This document shows, piece after piece, positions 44,322-54,095 of a stretch of DNA of 64,000 bases (position 1 is the first letter of the stretch; each line of letters begins with the position of its first letter). The stretch is from UBA6109 sp964506465 (lineage in GTDB: Bacteria > Desulfobacterota > Syntrophia > Syntrophales > UBA6109), in contig CAZDLM010000003.1 in the NCBI GenBank assembly GCA_964506465.1, positions 1-64,000 of the forward strand, given 5' to 3'. The notes under the pieces were generated by a model. The model saw only the letters and a list, made by a program, of their open reading frames with translations. It was not told the DNA's origin and did not search any database. The translations under genes were made by a program, and so were the position numbers.

Positions 44322-45320
44322 TTACGCCGGACCGGCGAGAGCCCGGATTGCCTTGTCCAGGCCGTCCAGAAGAACGGCCATCCTTCCGTAATCGAGCGTA
44401 TCGGCCCTGTCCGAGGACGCGTGGTAGTGGGGATTCCGGTAGAAGGCGGTATCCGTGAGCATGGCCGCCGGGTAGCCCATCTTCCAGAAGGACCGGTGGT
44501 CGGAAAAATCCACGCCGGGAACGAGGCTGACCGTGGAAAGGGTTTCGACGGCCATCCCGGTCTCCCGAAGCGAAGCGGCGACGTTCCCCACGAGACGCCG
44601 GGAGGAGAGGTTCCCCACGACGGCGATGAAATCGGGCGTCGTCCGGAAGAAGAGGCTCATGAACGGCAGGGGGAATGCCTGGCCGCCTTCGGCCGTTCCG
44701 TAGTAACCCAGCATCTCGAGCGAGATCATGGCGGCGATCCGCTCTCCGGCCGCCTTCGCCCGCTCGGCATAGACGAAGCTTCCCATTGACGGCGTACGGA
44801 AGACGGGCGGCTCCTCCAGGCAGAAGAAGACGAGCTTGATCGTCCGGTCCGGGCGGATGCCGCGCAGGAGACGGCTCAATTCCAGCAGGACCGCGACGCC
44901 GCTCGCGTTGTCGTCGGCGCCCGGGGTGCCGGTCACCGTATCGTAGTGGGCGCCGACGACCACCGTTTCAGCCGCCCTTTTCTCCCCCGCGATCGTCGCG
45001 ATGACGTTTCCGTACATCCTCCCCTCATAGGGGAAGCCCTGGATCTCGGCGCTCCAGCCGTAACCCGCCAGCACCCCCAGAATGTAGCGCTTGGTCTCCT
45101 CGATCTTTTCGTACTCGAGGACGCTGCGCGATCCGATCACGGTGCTGAGATGTTTGACGTGTCCGTACAGGGTCCGCGCCTGGTCGGAGGATGTCTCCGC
45201 AGTTCCGGCGGGGAGGGGCGGCGGCTTCGAAATCCACCGGACCCTGGCCAGCTCGTAGAGGATATAGACGAGCAGGACAAGAAGAATCGTCAGGGCGGTC
45301 AGCGCCATCTTTCTTCGCAC
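44322..45320 (-). CDS. Membrane-anchored M28 family peptidase
   Basis: 332 aa. N-terminal signal anchor (LTALTILLVLLVYILYEL). Zinc ligands of the M28 fold: VVGAHYDTV (His, with Asp), TPGADDNASGVAVLLEL (bridging Asp), FFCLEEPPV (Glu), and the last His in PHYHASSDRADTLDY. An aminopeptidase or carboxypeptidase acting outside the inner membrane. GTG 45320 has GGGAG at the right distance; ATG 45308 is an alternative. Confidence 0.85.
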   Translation of the reverse strand: MRRKMALTALTILLVLLVYILYELARVRWISKPPPLPAGTAETSSDQARTLYGHVKHLSTVIGSRSVLEYEKIEETKRYILGVLAGYGWSAEIQGFPYEGRMYGNVIATIAGEKRAAETVVVGAHYDTVTGTPGADDNASGVAVLLELSRLLRGIRPDRTIKLVFFCLEEPPVFRTPSMGSFVYAERAKAAGERIAAMISLEMLGYYGTAEGGQAFPLPFMSLFFRTTPDFIAVVGNLSSRRLVGNVAASLRETGMAVETLSTVSLVPGVDFSDHRSFWKMGYPAAMLTDTAFYRNPHYHASSDRADTLDYGRMAVLLDGLDKAIRALAGPA

Positions 45321-45433
45321 GCATACTCTCCCGGTAAAGCGGCTTGCCCTTGAGGGATGTCCTCCCAGGGAGCGGAACGTCATCAGCGATCTTGTCGAAA
45401 GGATATATCGGTCCGGCGGCGGCGGGCAAGATG

Positions 45434-45463
45434 AAAAAAGGCCTCCGCACGTTCGCGGAGGCC
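45434..45463 (-). terminator. Terminator of the acd operon
   Basis: On the minus strand, GGCCTCCGC-GAACGT-GCGGAGGCC (9-bp stem, 45463-45440) followed by TTTTTT. Confidence 0.92.
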
Positions 45464-45500
45464 TCAGGCTCATGCGGGGGCCGAAGAAGATTCGCTCCGC

Positions 45501-46895
45501 CTATCTCGGTCGATTCAGCGCGGCCCGGCAGCGCGCGAGGATGGAAAGCGTCTCGAAGGGCTGCTCGATATCCGGATAGGTCGGCACTCCCCGCGGCTCC
45601 AGCGAGTCCTTGTACTGGTCCATGCATTCCTTGGCGGCGCTGAAGGCGAGAAGGACAGGTTTCTTCGGATATTTCCGGGACAGGTCATAGATGAAGTCCG
45701 GCGAGGGAACGCCGATATCCTTCGTCAGCATGATGATCGGCACGACGGCGTCGATGTTGGGGTCCCGGAGGACGGCCTCCATGCCTTCCCGGTAGCCGAA
45801 TTCCACGCCGTGGACGCCGCAGGACGGCCAGATGTCCACGGGATTTCGCATGCGGATGAGGGCGGGGCTGATCTCCTGGAGGCGCCGGACCGTCTCCGGC
45901 TGCAGGTCCGGAATGGCGAGGCCGTTCCGCATGCAATAGTCCGAAAGGACCGTGAGCATTGCGCCCGAAGGGGCCAGGAAACTGACGCGGTTTCCCTGCA
46001 GCGGTGGAAGCATCGAAAAGGCCTTGGCCGCCAGCACGAGGTGCGAATATTCGTGGATGCGCACCACGCCGGCCTGGCGGAGCATGCCGTCGACGATGCG
46101 GTCTTCCGATCCCATGGCGGCGGTGTGGGCGTCGGCCGCCTTGCGCCCCGCCTCCGTGGCACCTCCCTTGAGCATGACGACGGGTTTCCTGCGCGTCACC
46201 TCTCCGGCGATTTCCAGAAAGCGGCGCGGATTCTTGAGGCTCTCGACATAGATGATGATCGCCGAAGTCTCCGGGTCCTGTCCGAGATACTCCAGCGCCT
46301 CGCTCTCCTCCACGTCGATCTTGTTCCCGAGGCCGATCACGCGGCAGGGCCCGAAATGCTCGCCCGTGAGGATGTATTTCATCGTATGGGTCGCGAAGTT
46401 TCCCGTCTGCGCAATGAACGAAACCCTGCCCGGCCGGATCTTCCCGAGCGGGAAGAGGGACGAGGTGAATTTGAAGGGCGTGGACGTATGGCCCGAGGTA
46501 TTGGGACCCAGAGTGCGTATTCCCGTCTTCTTGAGGACGTCGACCAGCTCTTCCTGAAGTTTCGCGCGGCCTTCATCCACCTCGGCGAATCCGCCGGCCA
46601 GGAGGACGGCGTGGCGGATCCCCTTGGCCGCGCATTCCCGCAGGGCCTGGACCGTGTGTTCGGCGGGAAGGATGATGACGGCGACGTCGATGCCCTCGGG
46701 AAGTTCGGAGATGGAGCGCGTCACCGGGAGTCCCAGGATCTGACCCCCGCGCGGATTGACGGGGTAGATCTTCCCTTCATAACCGTTGGCCAGGATGTTC
46801 GCTACAACGACGTAGCCCGATTTTCCCTCGACAGCCGATGCGCCGATGATGGCGATCTGCCTCGGTTCGAAGAAGGTGGTTAGAGCATGGCTCAT
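45501..46895 (-). CDS. acdA: ADP-forming acetyl(acyl)-CoA synthetase, alpha subunit
   Basis: 464 aa. CoA-binding domain (FFEPRQIAIIGASAVEGKSG, YEGKIYPVNPRGG, VLLAGGFAEVDEGR), then two succinyl-CoA-ligase-like domains with VSFIAQTGNFA and VIGLGNKIDVEE. GGGAG precedes ATG 46895. With the beta subunit it converts acyl-CoA, ADP and Pi to the acid, CoA and ATP, conserving energy in anaerobes. Confidence 0.88.
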   Translation of the reverse strand: MSHALTTFFEPRQIAIIGASAVEGKSGYVVVANILANGYEGKIYPVNPRGGQILGLPVTRSISELPEGIDVAVIILPAEHTVQALRECAAKGIRHAVLLAGGFAEVDEGRAKLQEELVDVLKKTGIRTLGPNTSGHTSTPFKFTSSLFPLGKIRPGRVSFIAQTGNFATHTMKYILTGEHFGPCRVIGLGNKIDVEESEALEYLGQDPETSAIIIYVESLKNPRRFLEIAGEVTRRKPVVMLKGGATEAGRKAADAHTAAMGSEDRIVDGMLRQAGVVRIHEYSHLVLAAKAFSMLPPLQGNRVSFLAPSGAMLTVLSDYCMRNGLAIPDLQPETVRRLQEISPALIRMRNPVDIWPSCGVHGVEFGYREGMEAVLRDPNIDAVVPIIMLTKDIGVPSPDFIYDLSRKYPKKPVLLAFSAAKECMDQYKDSLEPRGVPTYPDIEQPFETLSILARCRAALNRPR

Positions 46896-46978
46896 GAGAA
46901 CATCTCCCAAGTTTTTGAACAGCCTCTTTCAAGTCTGTCGGCCGTTGAATCCAACAGCGAGTGCAGTGCCGCAGTCCG

Positions 46979-47653
46979 TCAGGTTGCCTTCCGGATCTTC
47001 ACGAGGGCGTCCACGGCGACAGGCGATCCATCCTTCCGGATCTTCAGGGGATTCACGTCGATCGCTTCCACCTCGGGGCGGGCAAGGCCGATCTGCCCGA
47101 GGGATACGAGGATCTTCGCCAGCGCTCCACGGTCCGCCGCCGCTTCACCGCGGAACGCGTCGAGCACCTTCGCCGTCCTGATGTCCCCCATCATCTGTCG
47201 GGCGTCGAAGTCCGTCAGCGGGGCCACGCGGAAGACGACGTCCTGCAGGAGTTCGGTGAAGATGCCCCCCAGACCGAACATCACGCAGGGACCGAACTGG
47301 GCGTCGCGGAGAAGACCGCAGACGATCTCGCGGTTGCCGGGAACCATTTCCTGCACCAGAATCTTCTCGCATCCGGGGATGGCCAGCAGCCGCTTCCCCT
47401 CCTTCCGGATCTCGGCCTTGCTCTTGAGGTTGAGGGCGATGCCCCCGACCTCCGTCTTGTGATAAAGGGCGCTGCCCGCGGCCTTGAGAACGACGGGATA
47501 ACCGAAGTCAGCCGCGATCTTCGCCGCCGCCTCCTCGTCTTCCGCCAGCGCTTCCCGGCATACGGGAATTCCGGCGCCCGCAAGCAGCCGCTTCGATTCG
47601 TACTCGTTCAGGGCATCTTTCCCCCCCGCCAGGGCGTTCGCAATGTCATCCAT
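46979..47653 (-). CDS. acdB: ADP-forming acetyl(acyl)-CoA synthetase, beta subunit (ATP-grasp)
   Basis: 224 aa. ATP-grasp pattern: LNEYESKRLLAGAGIPV, YPVVLKAAGSALYHKTEVGGI, ILVQEMVPGNREIVCGLLRD, VMFGLGGIFTELLQDVVFR, ending AIDVNPLKI. Separate small beta subunit as in archaeal ACD. It is 83 bp upstream of the alpha gene. Confidence 0.88.
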   Translation of the reverse strand: MDDIANALAGGKDALNEYESKRLLAGAGIPVCREALAEDEEAAAKIAADFGYPVVLKAAGSALYHKTEVGGIALNLKSKAEIRKEGKRLLAIPGCEKILVQEMVPGNREIVCGLLRDAQFGPCVMFGLGGIFTELLQDVVFRVAPLTDFDARQMMGDIRTAKVLDAFRGEAAADRGALAKILVSLGQIGLARPEVEAIDVNPLKIRKDGSPVAVDALVKIRKAT

Positions 47654-47754
47654 GAAATTTCCTTTCTCGTCGTGGAAGTTGCAGCGGACGATCTCCGGAC
47701 CATGGCGGAGCCTCCTCCACCGGCGAAGACACGCCGAACGTTCGCCGCTCCGTC

Positions 47755-49869
47755 CTATTCCCGGCGCATCCGCGCCCAGCGGAAGAGGGCGGCGAGCGCC
47801 GCCACGGGTCGCTCGGAGGTGTAGGGGAAGGCCGGGATGCCGTGTTCCTCCAGGTACGCGGCGGCGGCCTCCGCCTCCACGTCGCCCGACAGGGCGGCGA
47901 CGACCGGCTTGGGCTTCTTCGTTTTCTCCACCTCCTGTTTGACCTGAACGAGCACCTTCGCGAAAGTCATCGGCGGCGTGATCAGCGTGTGCCAGTAGCC
48001 CAGAACCAGGGCGTCCACCCGCTCGTCCTCCAGGGCCAGCCGGATCGTCGCCTCGTAGGTCGTCGGAGGCTCGCCGCCGGTGATGTCCACGGGATTTCCC
48101 GTCGCGCCGAAAGGCGGGATGAATTTCCGGAAGGCGGCGTCAAGATCGGGGTCCATCTTCATCAGGGAGAGGCCGTGCCGGCTCAGCCCGTCGGCGATGA
48201 GGGCGCCGAGGCCGCCGGCGCCGGTGATCACCAGGATGTTTTCACCCTTGGGGACGGGCAGCATCTGGAAGATCCGCGCGTAGTCGAGCATGCCTTCGAG
48301 ATTCGGTGCGCGGACCACGCCGGCCTTCGCGAAGGCGGCGTTGTAGATCCGGTCGTCCCCGGCGAGCGCCCCCGTGTGGAACGAGGTGGCCCGCTCGCCA
48401 AGCTGCGTGGCCCCGCTCTTGAGGACGACGATGGGTTTGGTCCTGCCGATTTTCTGCGCCGCCCGGATGAAGGCGTCGCCGTCCTTGATATCCTCGGCGT
48501 GCATCACGATAACGCGCGTGTTGGGATCCTGGCCGAAGTACTCGATCAGGTCGTCCTCGTCGACGTCGCTCTTGTTGCCCACCCCGACGATGGCGGAGAT
48601 CCCCATCTTGTGCTTGCGGGTATAGCCGATGATCGCCATGCCCACGCCGCCGCTCTGGGCGGTGAAGGCGGCGGAGCCCCGTTCCGTGTAGGGGACGCAG
48701 AAGGTGGCGCACAGGTCTTCCGGCGTATAGTAGATCCCGAAGATGTTCGGACCGAGGATGCGGACGCCGTATTCGCGGGCCCGCGCCAGAAGCTCCTCCT
48801 GAAGCTGGACGTTGCCCGTCTCCGCAAAGCCGGAGGCGAGAACGACGGCGCCGGCGATGCTGCGTTTGCCGATCTTCGTTACCTCGTCCGGGATAAATTT
48901 CGCCGGGATGACGACGATCGCCGCGTCCACGGGATCGGGGACTTCCAGGATGTCCCGGTAGCTCTTGAGCCCCATGATCTCTTCGCCCTTGGGATTGACG
49001 GGATAGACCTTGCCGCGATAACCGCCGCCGAGAATGTTCTTCATGGTCGAACATCCGAGTTTGGCCGGATCATTGGAGGCGCCGATGACGGCGATCCCCC
49101 TGGGCTGGAAGATGCGCCGGGTCGCCGCGAGGATCTGGTCCGTGCTGTAAGCTGTCCGGGATACGCGCTTCGGCTCGCCCAGCATCATGCGGACGTCGGC
49201 TACGACAGCCCCCCGGCCTGAGGCGATGACGGGATTCAGATCCGCTTCGACGATCTCCGGGTGATCCGCGACGAGGCGGGACAGCTTTTCCAGGATATCG
49301 GCCACGGCGGCCTTCTTCACCGCCGGCCGTCCGCGGAAGGCTTCGAGGAGCGGAGCGGCATGGATTTCCTTCAGCATGGCCAGCGCCTCATCCCGTGTCA
49401 CGGGGGCGAGACGGAAGACGACGTCCTTCATGATCTCCACGGAGACGCCGCCCATTCCGAACATGACGGCCGGTCCGAACTGGCGGCTGAATTTGGCCCC
49501 GGCGACCAGCTCCACGCCCTGCGGCGCCATCGACTGGACCAGGACTCCCTCGATGGCGGCGCCGGGTTTGTACACCCCGGCCGCCTCGACGATGGCGGCA
49601 AAGGCCTTGCGGACTTCGCCGTCCTTTCCGATGCCGAGGCGCACGCCGCCGGCCTCCGATTTGTGGACGATGTCCGGCGAGGCGATTTTCATGGCCACGG
49701 GATAGCCGAGCCGTCTCGCCGCGGCGACGGCGGACTTCGCATCGGCGGCCACCGTTCCCCCGCAGAAGGGGATGCGATAGATCTTCAGAAGTTCGGCGCA
49801 TTCCGCAAAGGAAAGCAGGGCCCTTCCCTGTTTTTTTGCCTTATGCAGCAGAGCGTCCGCTTTTTTCAT
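47755..49869 (-). CDS. Fused ADP-forming acyl-CoA synthetase (beta-alpha)
   Basis: 704 aa. ATP-grasp beta part at residues 1-230 (LLKIYRIPFCGGT, YPVAMKIASPDIVHKSEAGGV, VMFGMGGVSVEIMKDVVFR, EADLNPVI), followed by an alpha part from about 245 (IFQPRGIAVIGASNDPAKLG, YRGKVYPVNPKGEEIMG, AFTAQSGGVGMAI). The fusion order beta-alpha is the reverse of the common Pat/archaeal alpha-beta fusion. It is the first gene of the acd operon and has GAGGAGGGA before its ATG. Confidence 0.87.
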   Translation of the reverse strand: MKKADALLHKAKKQGRALLSFAECAELLKIYRIPFCGGTVAADAKSAVAAARRLGYPVAMKIASPDIVHKSEAGGVRLGIGKDGEVRKAFAAIVEAAGVYKPGAAIEGVLVQSMAPQGVELVAGAKFSRQFGPAVMFGMGGVSVEIMKDVVFRLAPVTRDEALAMLKEIHAAPLLEAFRGRPAVKKAAVADILEKLSRLVADHPEIVEADLNPVIASGRGAVVADVRMMLGEPKRVSRTAYSTDQILAATRRIFQPRGIAVIGASNDPAKLGCSTMKNILGGGYRGKVYPVNPKGEEIMGLKSYRDILEVPDPVDAAIVVIPAKFIPDEVTKIGKRSIAGAVVLASGFAETGNVQLQEELLARAREYGVRILGPNIFGIYYTPEDLCATFCVPYTERGSAAFTAQSGGVGMAIIGYTRKHKMGISAIVGVGNKSDVDEDDLIEYFGQDPNTRVIVMHAEDIKDGDAFIRAAQKIGRTKPIVVLKSGATQLGERATSFHTGALAGDDRIYNAAFAKAGVVRAPNLEGMLDYARIFQMLPVPKGENILVITGAGGLGALIADGLSRHGLSLMKMDPDLDAAFRKFIPPFGATGNPVDITGGEPPTTYEATIRLALEDERVDALVLGYWHTLITPPMTFAKVLVQVKQEVEKTKKPKPVVAALSGDVEAEAAAAYLEEHGIPAFPYTSERPVAALAALFRWARMRRE

Positions 49870-49974
49870 GTTCCCTCCTCGGGGAGAAATTTTGAGCGCA
49901 GTTCGTTGCGCTTATCATAGGCTGCCTGCGTTTTCAACCCATCAACAGGCTTCGTTCCGCGCCGCACTTTGGGC

Positions 49975-50003
49975 TTGACAGGCGTGGCGAATTCGGATAG
50001 TAA
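49975..50003 (+). promoter_or_regulatory. Candidate promoter of rpsT
   Basis: Perfect TTGACA (49975-49980), then a poor -10 (TAGTAA, 49998-50003) at 17 bp. The distance to the gene is 44 nt. Confidence 0.45.
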
Positions 50004-50046
50004 AACCGACTCCAATATCTCGAGAACACTCGACAAGGAGGCATTT

Positions 50047-50313
50047 TTGCTAAAGCATCGTTCAGCGCAAAAGAGGGCTCGGCAGAGCGTGAAGATCACC
50101 CAGCGCAACACGTCGGTCAAGTCGGCGATGAAAACGAAGGTGAAGGCGGTGACGGCCGCGGCGGAAGCGAAGGATGTCGAGACCGCCAAGAAGGCGCTGG
50201 CCGCTGCTGTTCCGGCCCTGGCGAAGTCTGCAGCGAAGGGTGCGATTCACAAGCGGAACGCTTCCCGGAAGATTTCCCGCTTGACCAAGGCCGTGAACGC
50301 GATCGCGAAGTAG
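50047..50313 (+). CDS. rpsT: 30S ribosomal protein S20
   Basis: 88 aa. HRSAQKRARQSVK at the start and AAKGAIHKRNASRKISRLTKAVN at the end are the S20 hallmarks. I choose TTG 50047 because AAGGAGG at 50035-50041 lies just ahead and the family begins at this point; the open frame starts earlier at 49969. Non-ATG starts are well known for S20. It ends 18 bp from the convergent lptE stop with no terminator between. Confidence 0.92.
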   Translation: MLKHRSAQKRARQSVKITQRNTSVKSAMKTKVKAVTAAAEAKDVETAKKALAAAVPALAKSAAKGAIHKRNASRKISRLTKAVNAIAK

Positions 50314-50331
50314 ACCCCTCTGCACGCGCTT

Positions 50332-50886
50332 TCAGAACCCGGACATCATCAATCGATATGCCTTCTCGGCCGTGTCGTTTGCCAGTTTGTTGAGGTTGTT
50401 CCTCCGGTTGGTCTGCGTAACGGTCGGATTTGCCGGGTCGACCGTGTAGTCTGCGGTGCCCGCAAGGCCGCTCCCCGTCCAGACCGCCTTTCCTGAGTTC
50501 CGATCCTCAAGGGTAATATTCAGCAGGGCCGTCAGCCGTTCTTCCGCGGCGAGATTCGTCGCGCGGTAGGAAAGAGGAGAGCTCGAAAGCCCCTCGATGC
50601 TGCCGCTCAAAACCGCGTCGGCCGTTTCCTTGGAGTCGGCCAGCTTGAAACGCGTTCCCCGGATGATCTGGTCCACAAAGGCGGCGCGGACCTGGTTTTC
50701 GAAATTGGCTTCGCTCGTCTTGTTGGCGAAGATCTCCACGAAGACGGTGCGGATCTCGGGCGGAAGGTTCTCCCCGCCCGGCGAGAAGCGGTAACCGCAG
50801 CCCGCGCAGATCAGGAACAGAAGAAATACCAGACAAGCGCCGGCACGCCTTCCGGAAAATCCCAGCCGGGGACCCTTCCCGTCCAT
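50332..50886 (-). CDS. lptE: LPS assembly lipoprotein LptE
   Basis: 184 aa. Lipobox LLFLICAGC near residue 30, then GYRFSPGG (the usual LptE start) and VFVEIFANKTSEANFENQVRAAF. It forms the plug of LptD in the outer membrane. Located after leuS, its usual neighbour in deltaproteobacteria. ATG 50886 has GGAGG at good spacing and is 13 nt after the leuS stop. Confidence 0.85.
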   Translation of the reverse strand: MDGKGPRLGFSGRRAGACLVFLLFLICAGCGYRFSPGGENLPPEIRTVFVEIFANKTSEANFENQVRAAFVDQIIRGTRFKLADSKETADAVLSGSIEGLSSSPLSYRATNLAAEERLTALLNITLEDRNSGKAVWTGSGLAGTADYTVDPANPTVTQTNRRNNLNKLANDTAEKAYRLMMSGF

Positions 50887-50899
50887 GACAGCCTCCGCC

Positions 50900-53491
50900 T
50901 CAGCCTGCGACCACGATGTTGACAAGCCGTTTGGGGACGTAGAACTGCTTGAGCACCTTCTTGCCCGCGATGAACTTCGCCGTCTTCTCGTCCGCCAGGG
51001 CCATCGCCTTGACCTGTTCCTCGTCCTCGTCGACCGACACGCTGATCCGGCTGCGGACCTTGCCGTTGACCTGGATCACGATCGTGATTTCTTCCTCCGA
51101 GGCCACGGATGAATCGAACTTCGGCCAGCGCATGTCGGCGAGGTTTTCCGTGCGGCCCAGCAGAGACCACATCTCTTCGGCGACGTGCGGGATGAGCGGG
51201 GCCATGAGCAGAAGGATCGTCTCGATCGCCTCCCGCACGACGCCCAGCGCCATGGCGTTGTTCTGCGCAGGCCGCTCCAGCGCGTAGAGGGCATTCAGGA
51301 GTTCCATGACGGCGCTGATCGCCGTGTTGAAATGGAACCGGTCTTCGATATCCCGCGTGACCTTCTTGATGGTCTGGTGGGTCTTGCGCCTCAGGACTTT
51401 CAGGGCGTCTTCCAGCTCCGCCTTCCCGTCGAAGGGCGCGACGTTCCGGATGTCGTCCCCATAGTCGGCGACGATCCGCCAGATCCGGCTGATGAAGCGG
51501 AACGAACCCTCCACGCCCTGATCGCTCCATTCGAGGTCCTTTTCCGGAGGCGCTGCGAACAGGCAGAAGACCCGGACGGTGTCCGCGCCGTATTCGCGGA
51601 TCAGGTAATCGGGGTCGACCACGTTCTTGAGCGACTTGGACATCTTTTCCGTCTTGCCGACGACGACCTCTTTCCCGCACTGCACGCATTTTCCCTCCCG
51701 GACCTCGGAGGGCAGTAGGTAGCCGTGTTCCGGGCAGCGTGTCGATTCCTTGCAGACCATTCCCTGTGTCAGGAGGTTCGTGAAGGGCTCGTCGACGTCG
51801 ATGACGCCGAGGTCGCGGAGCACCTTGGTGTAGAACCGCGCGTAGAGGAGGTGCAGGATCGCATGCTCGATGCCGCCGATGTACTGGTCGACGGGCATCC
51901 AGTAGGCGACGCGCTTCTTGTCGAGGCCGGGCGCCGTGTCGACGTCCGGACAACAGAACCGGTCGAAGTACCAGGAGGACTCGACGAAGGTGTCCATGGT
52001 GTCGGTCTCCCGGGCCGCGGCCCCTCCGCAACGCGGGCATTTCGTCTCCACGAAAGACTGGATCTTGGTCAGCGGCGATCCGCCTTCACCCGTGAACTCC
52101 ACATCCGTGGGAAGGATGACGGGCAGGTCGGCTTCCGGCACCGGGACCGTCCCGCATTTTGCACAGTTCACCACCGGGATCGGGGCGCCCCAGTACCGCT
52201 GCCGGGAGATTCCCCAGTCGCGCAGGCGGTACTGGACCGTGCGCTTTCCCCGGCCGATGGACTCGATGTAGTCGGCAATGGTCTCCATCGCCTTCGTGTT
52301 TTCCATGCCGTCGAAACGACCGGAATTGACCAGGATGCCGTCCTCGATGTAGGCCTCCTTCATGGTGGCGGTGTTGAGCGTACGGTCCGGCGGCTGGATG
52401 ACGACGATCAGCGGGAGGTTGTATTTCTTGGCGAACTCGAAGTCTCGCTGGTCGTGCGTGGGAACGGCCATGACGCATCCCGTCCCGTAATCCGCGAGGA
52501 CGAAGTTCGCGGCGAAGATCGGCATCTTCTTCCCCGTGACGGGATTGAGGCAGTAGGATTCGAGGAACATGCCTTCCTTTTCGTAGTATTCGGACGTGCG
52601 GAGTTCCTTGTCCTGCCGCTTGATCTTGTCGGCGAACTGCTTGACCTGCGACTCGCAGGGCTTTCCGCGGACGAGCTCCATGACCAGGGGGTGTTCGGCG
52701 GCGACCAGCATGAAGGTGGCCCCGAAGATCGTGTCCTGCCGCGTCGTGAAGACCTGGATCGCCTTGCCGGACCCATCCGCCATGGGGAAGGATATTTCGC
52801 AACCGTGGCTCTTGCCGATCCAGTTGCGCTGCATGATGAGCACCCTTTCCGGCCATCCGGGAAGCTTGTCGCAGTACTCGAGAAGCTCGTCGATGTAGGC
52901 GGTAATGCGGAAGAACCACTGTTCGAGGTATTTTTCGACCACTTCCGTCGAGCAGCGCCAGCAGAGCCCGCTTTCAACCTGCTCGTTGGCCAGCACGGTC
53001 TTGCAGTGGGGACACCAGTTGACGGCGGAGGCCTTCTTGTAGGCGAGTCCCTTTTCCAGCATCCACAGGAAGAACAGCTGTTCCCAGCGGTAGTATTTCG
53101 GCTCGCAGGTCGAGATCTCGCGGTCCCAGTCGTAGCTGAAGCCCATGCGCTTGAGCTGCTTCTTCATGAAGGCGATGTTGTCGTTCGTCCAGCGGGCGGG
53201 ATGGATGCGGTGTTCGATCGCCGCGTTTTCAGCGGGCATGCCGAAGGCGTCCCATCCCATCGGGTGAAGCACGTTGAACCCCTGCATGCGCTTGTAGCGT
53301 GCGACGACGTCCCCGATGGTGTAATTCCGGACGTGTCCCATATGGATCTTCCCCGAGGGATAGGGAAACATCTCGAGCAGGTAGTATTTCTTTTTCGCGG
53401 GATCTTCACCGACCTTGAAAATGCCCTGGCGTTCCCAGTGAGCCTGCCATTTTTCCTCGATTTCCTGCGGATGGTATTTTCCGTCGCTCAT
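50900..53491 (-). CDS. leuS: Leucyl-tRNA synthetase
   Basis: 863 aa, full length. HIGH motif as PYPSGKIHMGHVRNY, KMSKS as EKMSKSLKNVVDP, CP1 editing domain including the Thr-rich and Asp regions (DQRDFEFAKKYNLP), zinc knuckles (CPHC, CPRCGGAA) and a C-terminal VNGKVRSRI domain. I start at ATG 53491 (MSDGKYHPQEIEEKW). Confidence 0.96.
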   Translation of the reverse strand: MSDGKYHPQEIEEKWQAHWERQGIFKVGEDPAKKKYYLLEMFPYPSGKIHMGHVRNYTIGDVVARYKRMQGFNVLHPMGWDAFGMPAENAAIEHRIHPARWTNDNIAFMKKQLKRMGFSYDWDREISTCEPKYYRWEQLFFLWMLEKGLAYKKASAVNWCPHCKTVLANEQVESGLCWRCSTEVVEKYLEQWFFRITAYIDELLEYCDKLPGWPERVLIMQRNWIGKSHGCEISFPMADGSGKAIQVFTTRQDTIFGATFMLVAAEHPLVMELVRGKPCESQVKQFADKIKRQDKELRTSEYYEKEGMFLESYCLNPVTGKKMPIFAANFVLADYGTGCVMAVPTHDQRDFEFAKKYNLPLIVVIQPPDRTLNTATMKEAYIEDGILVNSGRFDGMENTKAMETIADYIESIGRGKRTVQYRLRDWGISRQRYWGAPIPVVNCAKCGTVPVPEADLPVILPTDVEFTGEGGSPLTKIQSFVETKCPRCGGAAARETDTMDTFVESSWYFDRFCCPDVDTAPGLDKKRVAYWMPVDQYIGGIEHAILHLLYARFYTKVLRDLGVIDVDEPFTNLLTQGMVCKESTRCPEHGYLLPSEVREGKCVQCGKEVVVGKTEKMSKSLKNVVDPDYLIREYGADTVRVFCLFAAPPEKDLEWSDQGVEGSFRFISRIWRIVADYGDDIRNVAPFDGKAELEDALKVLRRKTHQTIKKVTRDIEDRFHFNTAISAVMELLNALYALERPAQNNAMALGVVREAIETILLLMAPLIPHVAEEMWSLLGRTENLADMRWPKFDSSVASEEEITIVIQVNGKVRSRISVSVDEDEEQVKAMALADEKTAKFIAGKKVLKQFYVPKRLVNIVVAG

Positions 53492-53522
53492 CTTCCGAGA
53501 TCTCCTCTTTTTCAGCAAACTC

Positions 53523-54095
53523 TCAGGAATGCGTCTCCGCCAGTCCGCCGGCGGGGGCGGGCGTCGCCGCCAGAAGCTTCTCCCTGAGGGTCTTCATGCG
53601 TTCGAATGCCGCGGCCGTCTCCGCTTCGTGATTTTCCTGGACGCAGATCCGCAGCTTGTCCAGCGTCTTCCCTTCGGCGGATCCGGTCTCCAGGTATCCC
53701 CACAGCATGGCCTCCGCGGTCTCCTGAATGCTCAGGCGCGGCCCGCCCGCCGTGGGGACGTTCACGGCGAAGTTCCGGCACAGCAGGTCGGTCATCGTCT
53801 CGACGATCCGGCACCCCGCTTCGTACAGGCGTCCCTGCGTCGCCTCGGAAACCGGCCCCAGACCGAAGAGGATGAGCCTTTTCACCGCGATGCGGTCCGG
53901 CTGCGGGACGATGACCTTTTCGCCGAAGGCGGCCGAAATTCTTCCCCGGGCGATCTCCGTCGAGAGAAGCCCGTTCATCCGCCAATCCACCAGACCTGAG
54001 TAGCCACGGGGAGGCCTCTCGTCGGTATAGAAGGCCAGCACGAGGTTCTCCTCGTAAAGACTCTCAGGAGGCGTCTTGGTGATCGTCAGGTCCAT
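53523..54095 (-). CDS. Stand-alone M17 leucyl-aminopeptidase N-terminal domain protein
   Basis: 190 aa. LVLAFYTDERPPRGYSGLVDWRMNG and LILFGLG are the N-terminal (macro-like) domain of M17 peptidases. The catalytic C-terminal metal-binding domain is absent. It overlaps nusB by 32 bp. It may bind a nucleotide-like ligand or be regulatory; no activity is predicted. Confidence 0.75.
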   Translation of the reverse strand: MDLTITKTPPESLYEENLVLAFYTDERPPRGYSGLVDWRMNGLLSTEIARGRISAAFGEKVIVPQPDRIAVKRLILFGLGPVSEATQGRLYEAGCRIVETMTDLLCRNFAVNVPTAGGPRLSIQETAEAMLWGYLETGSAEGKTLDKLRICVQENHEAETAAAFERMKTLREKLLAATPAPAGGLAETHS

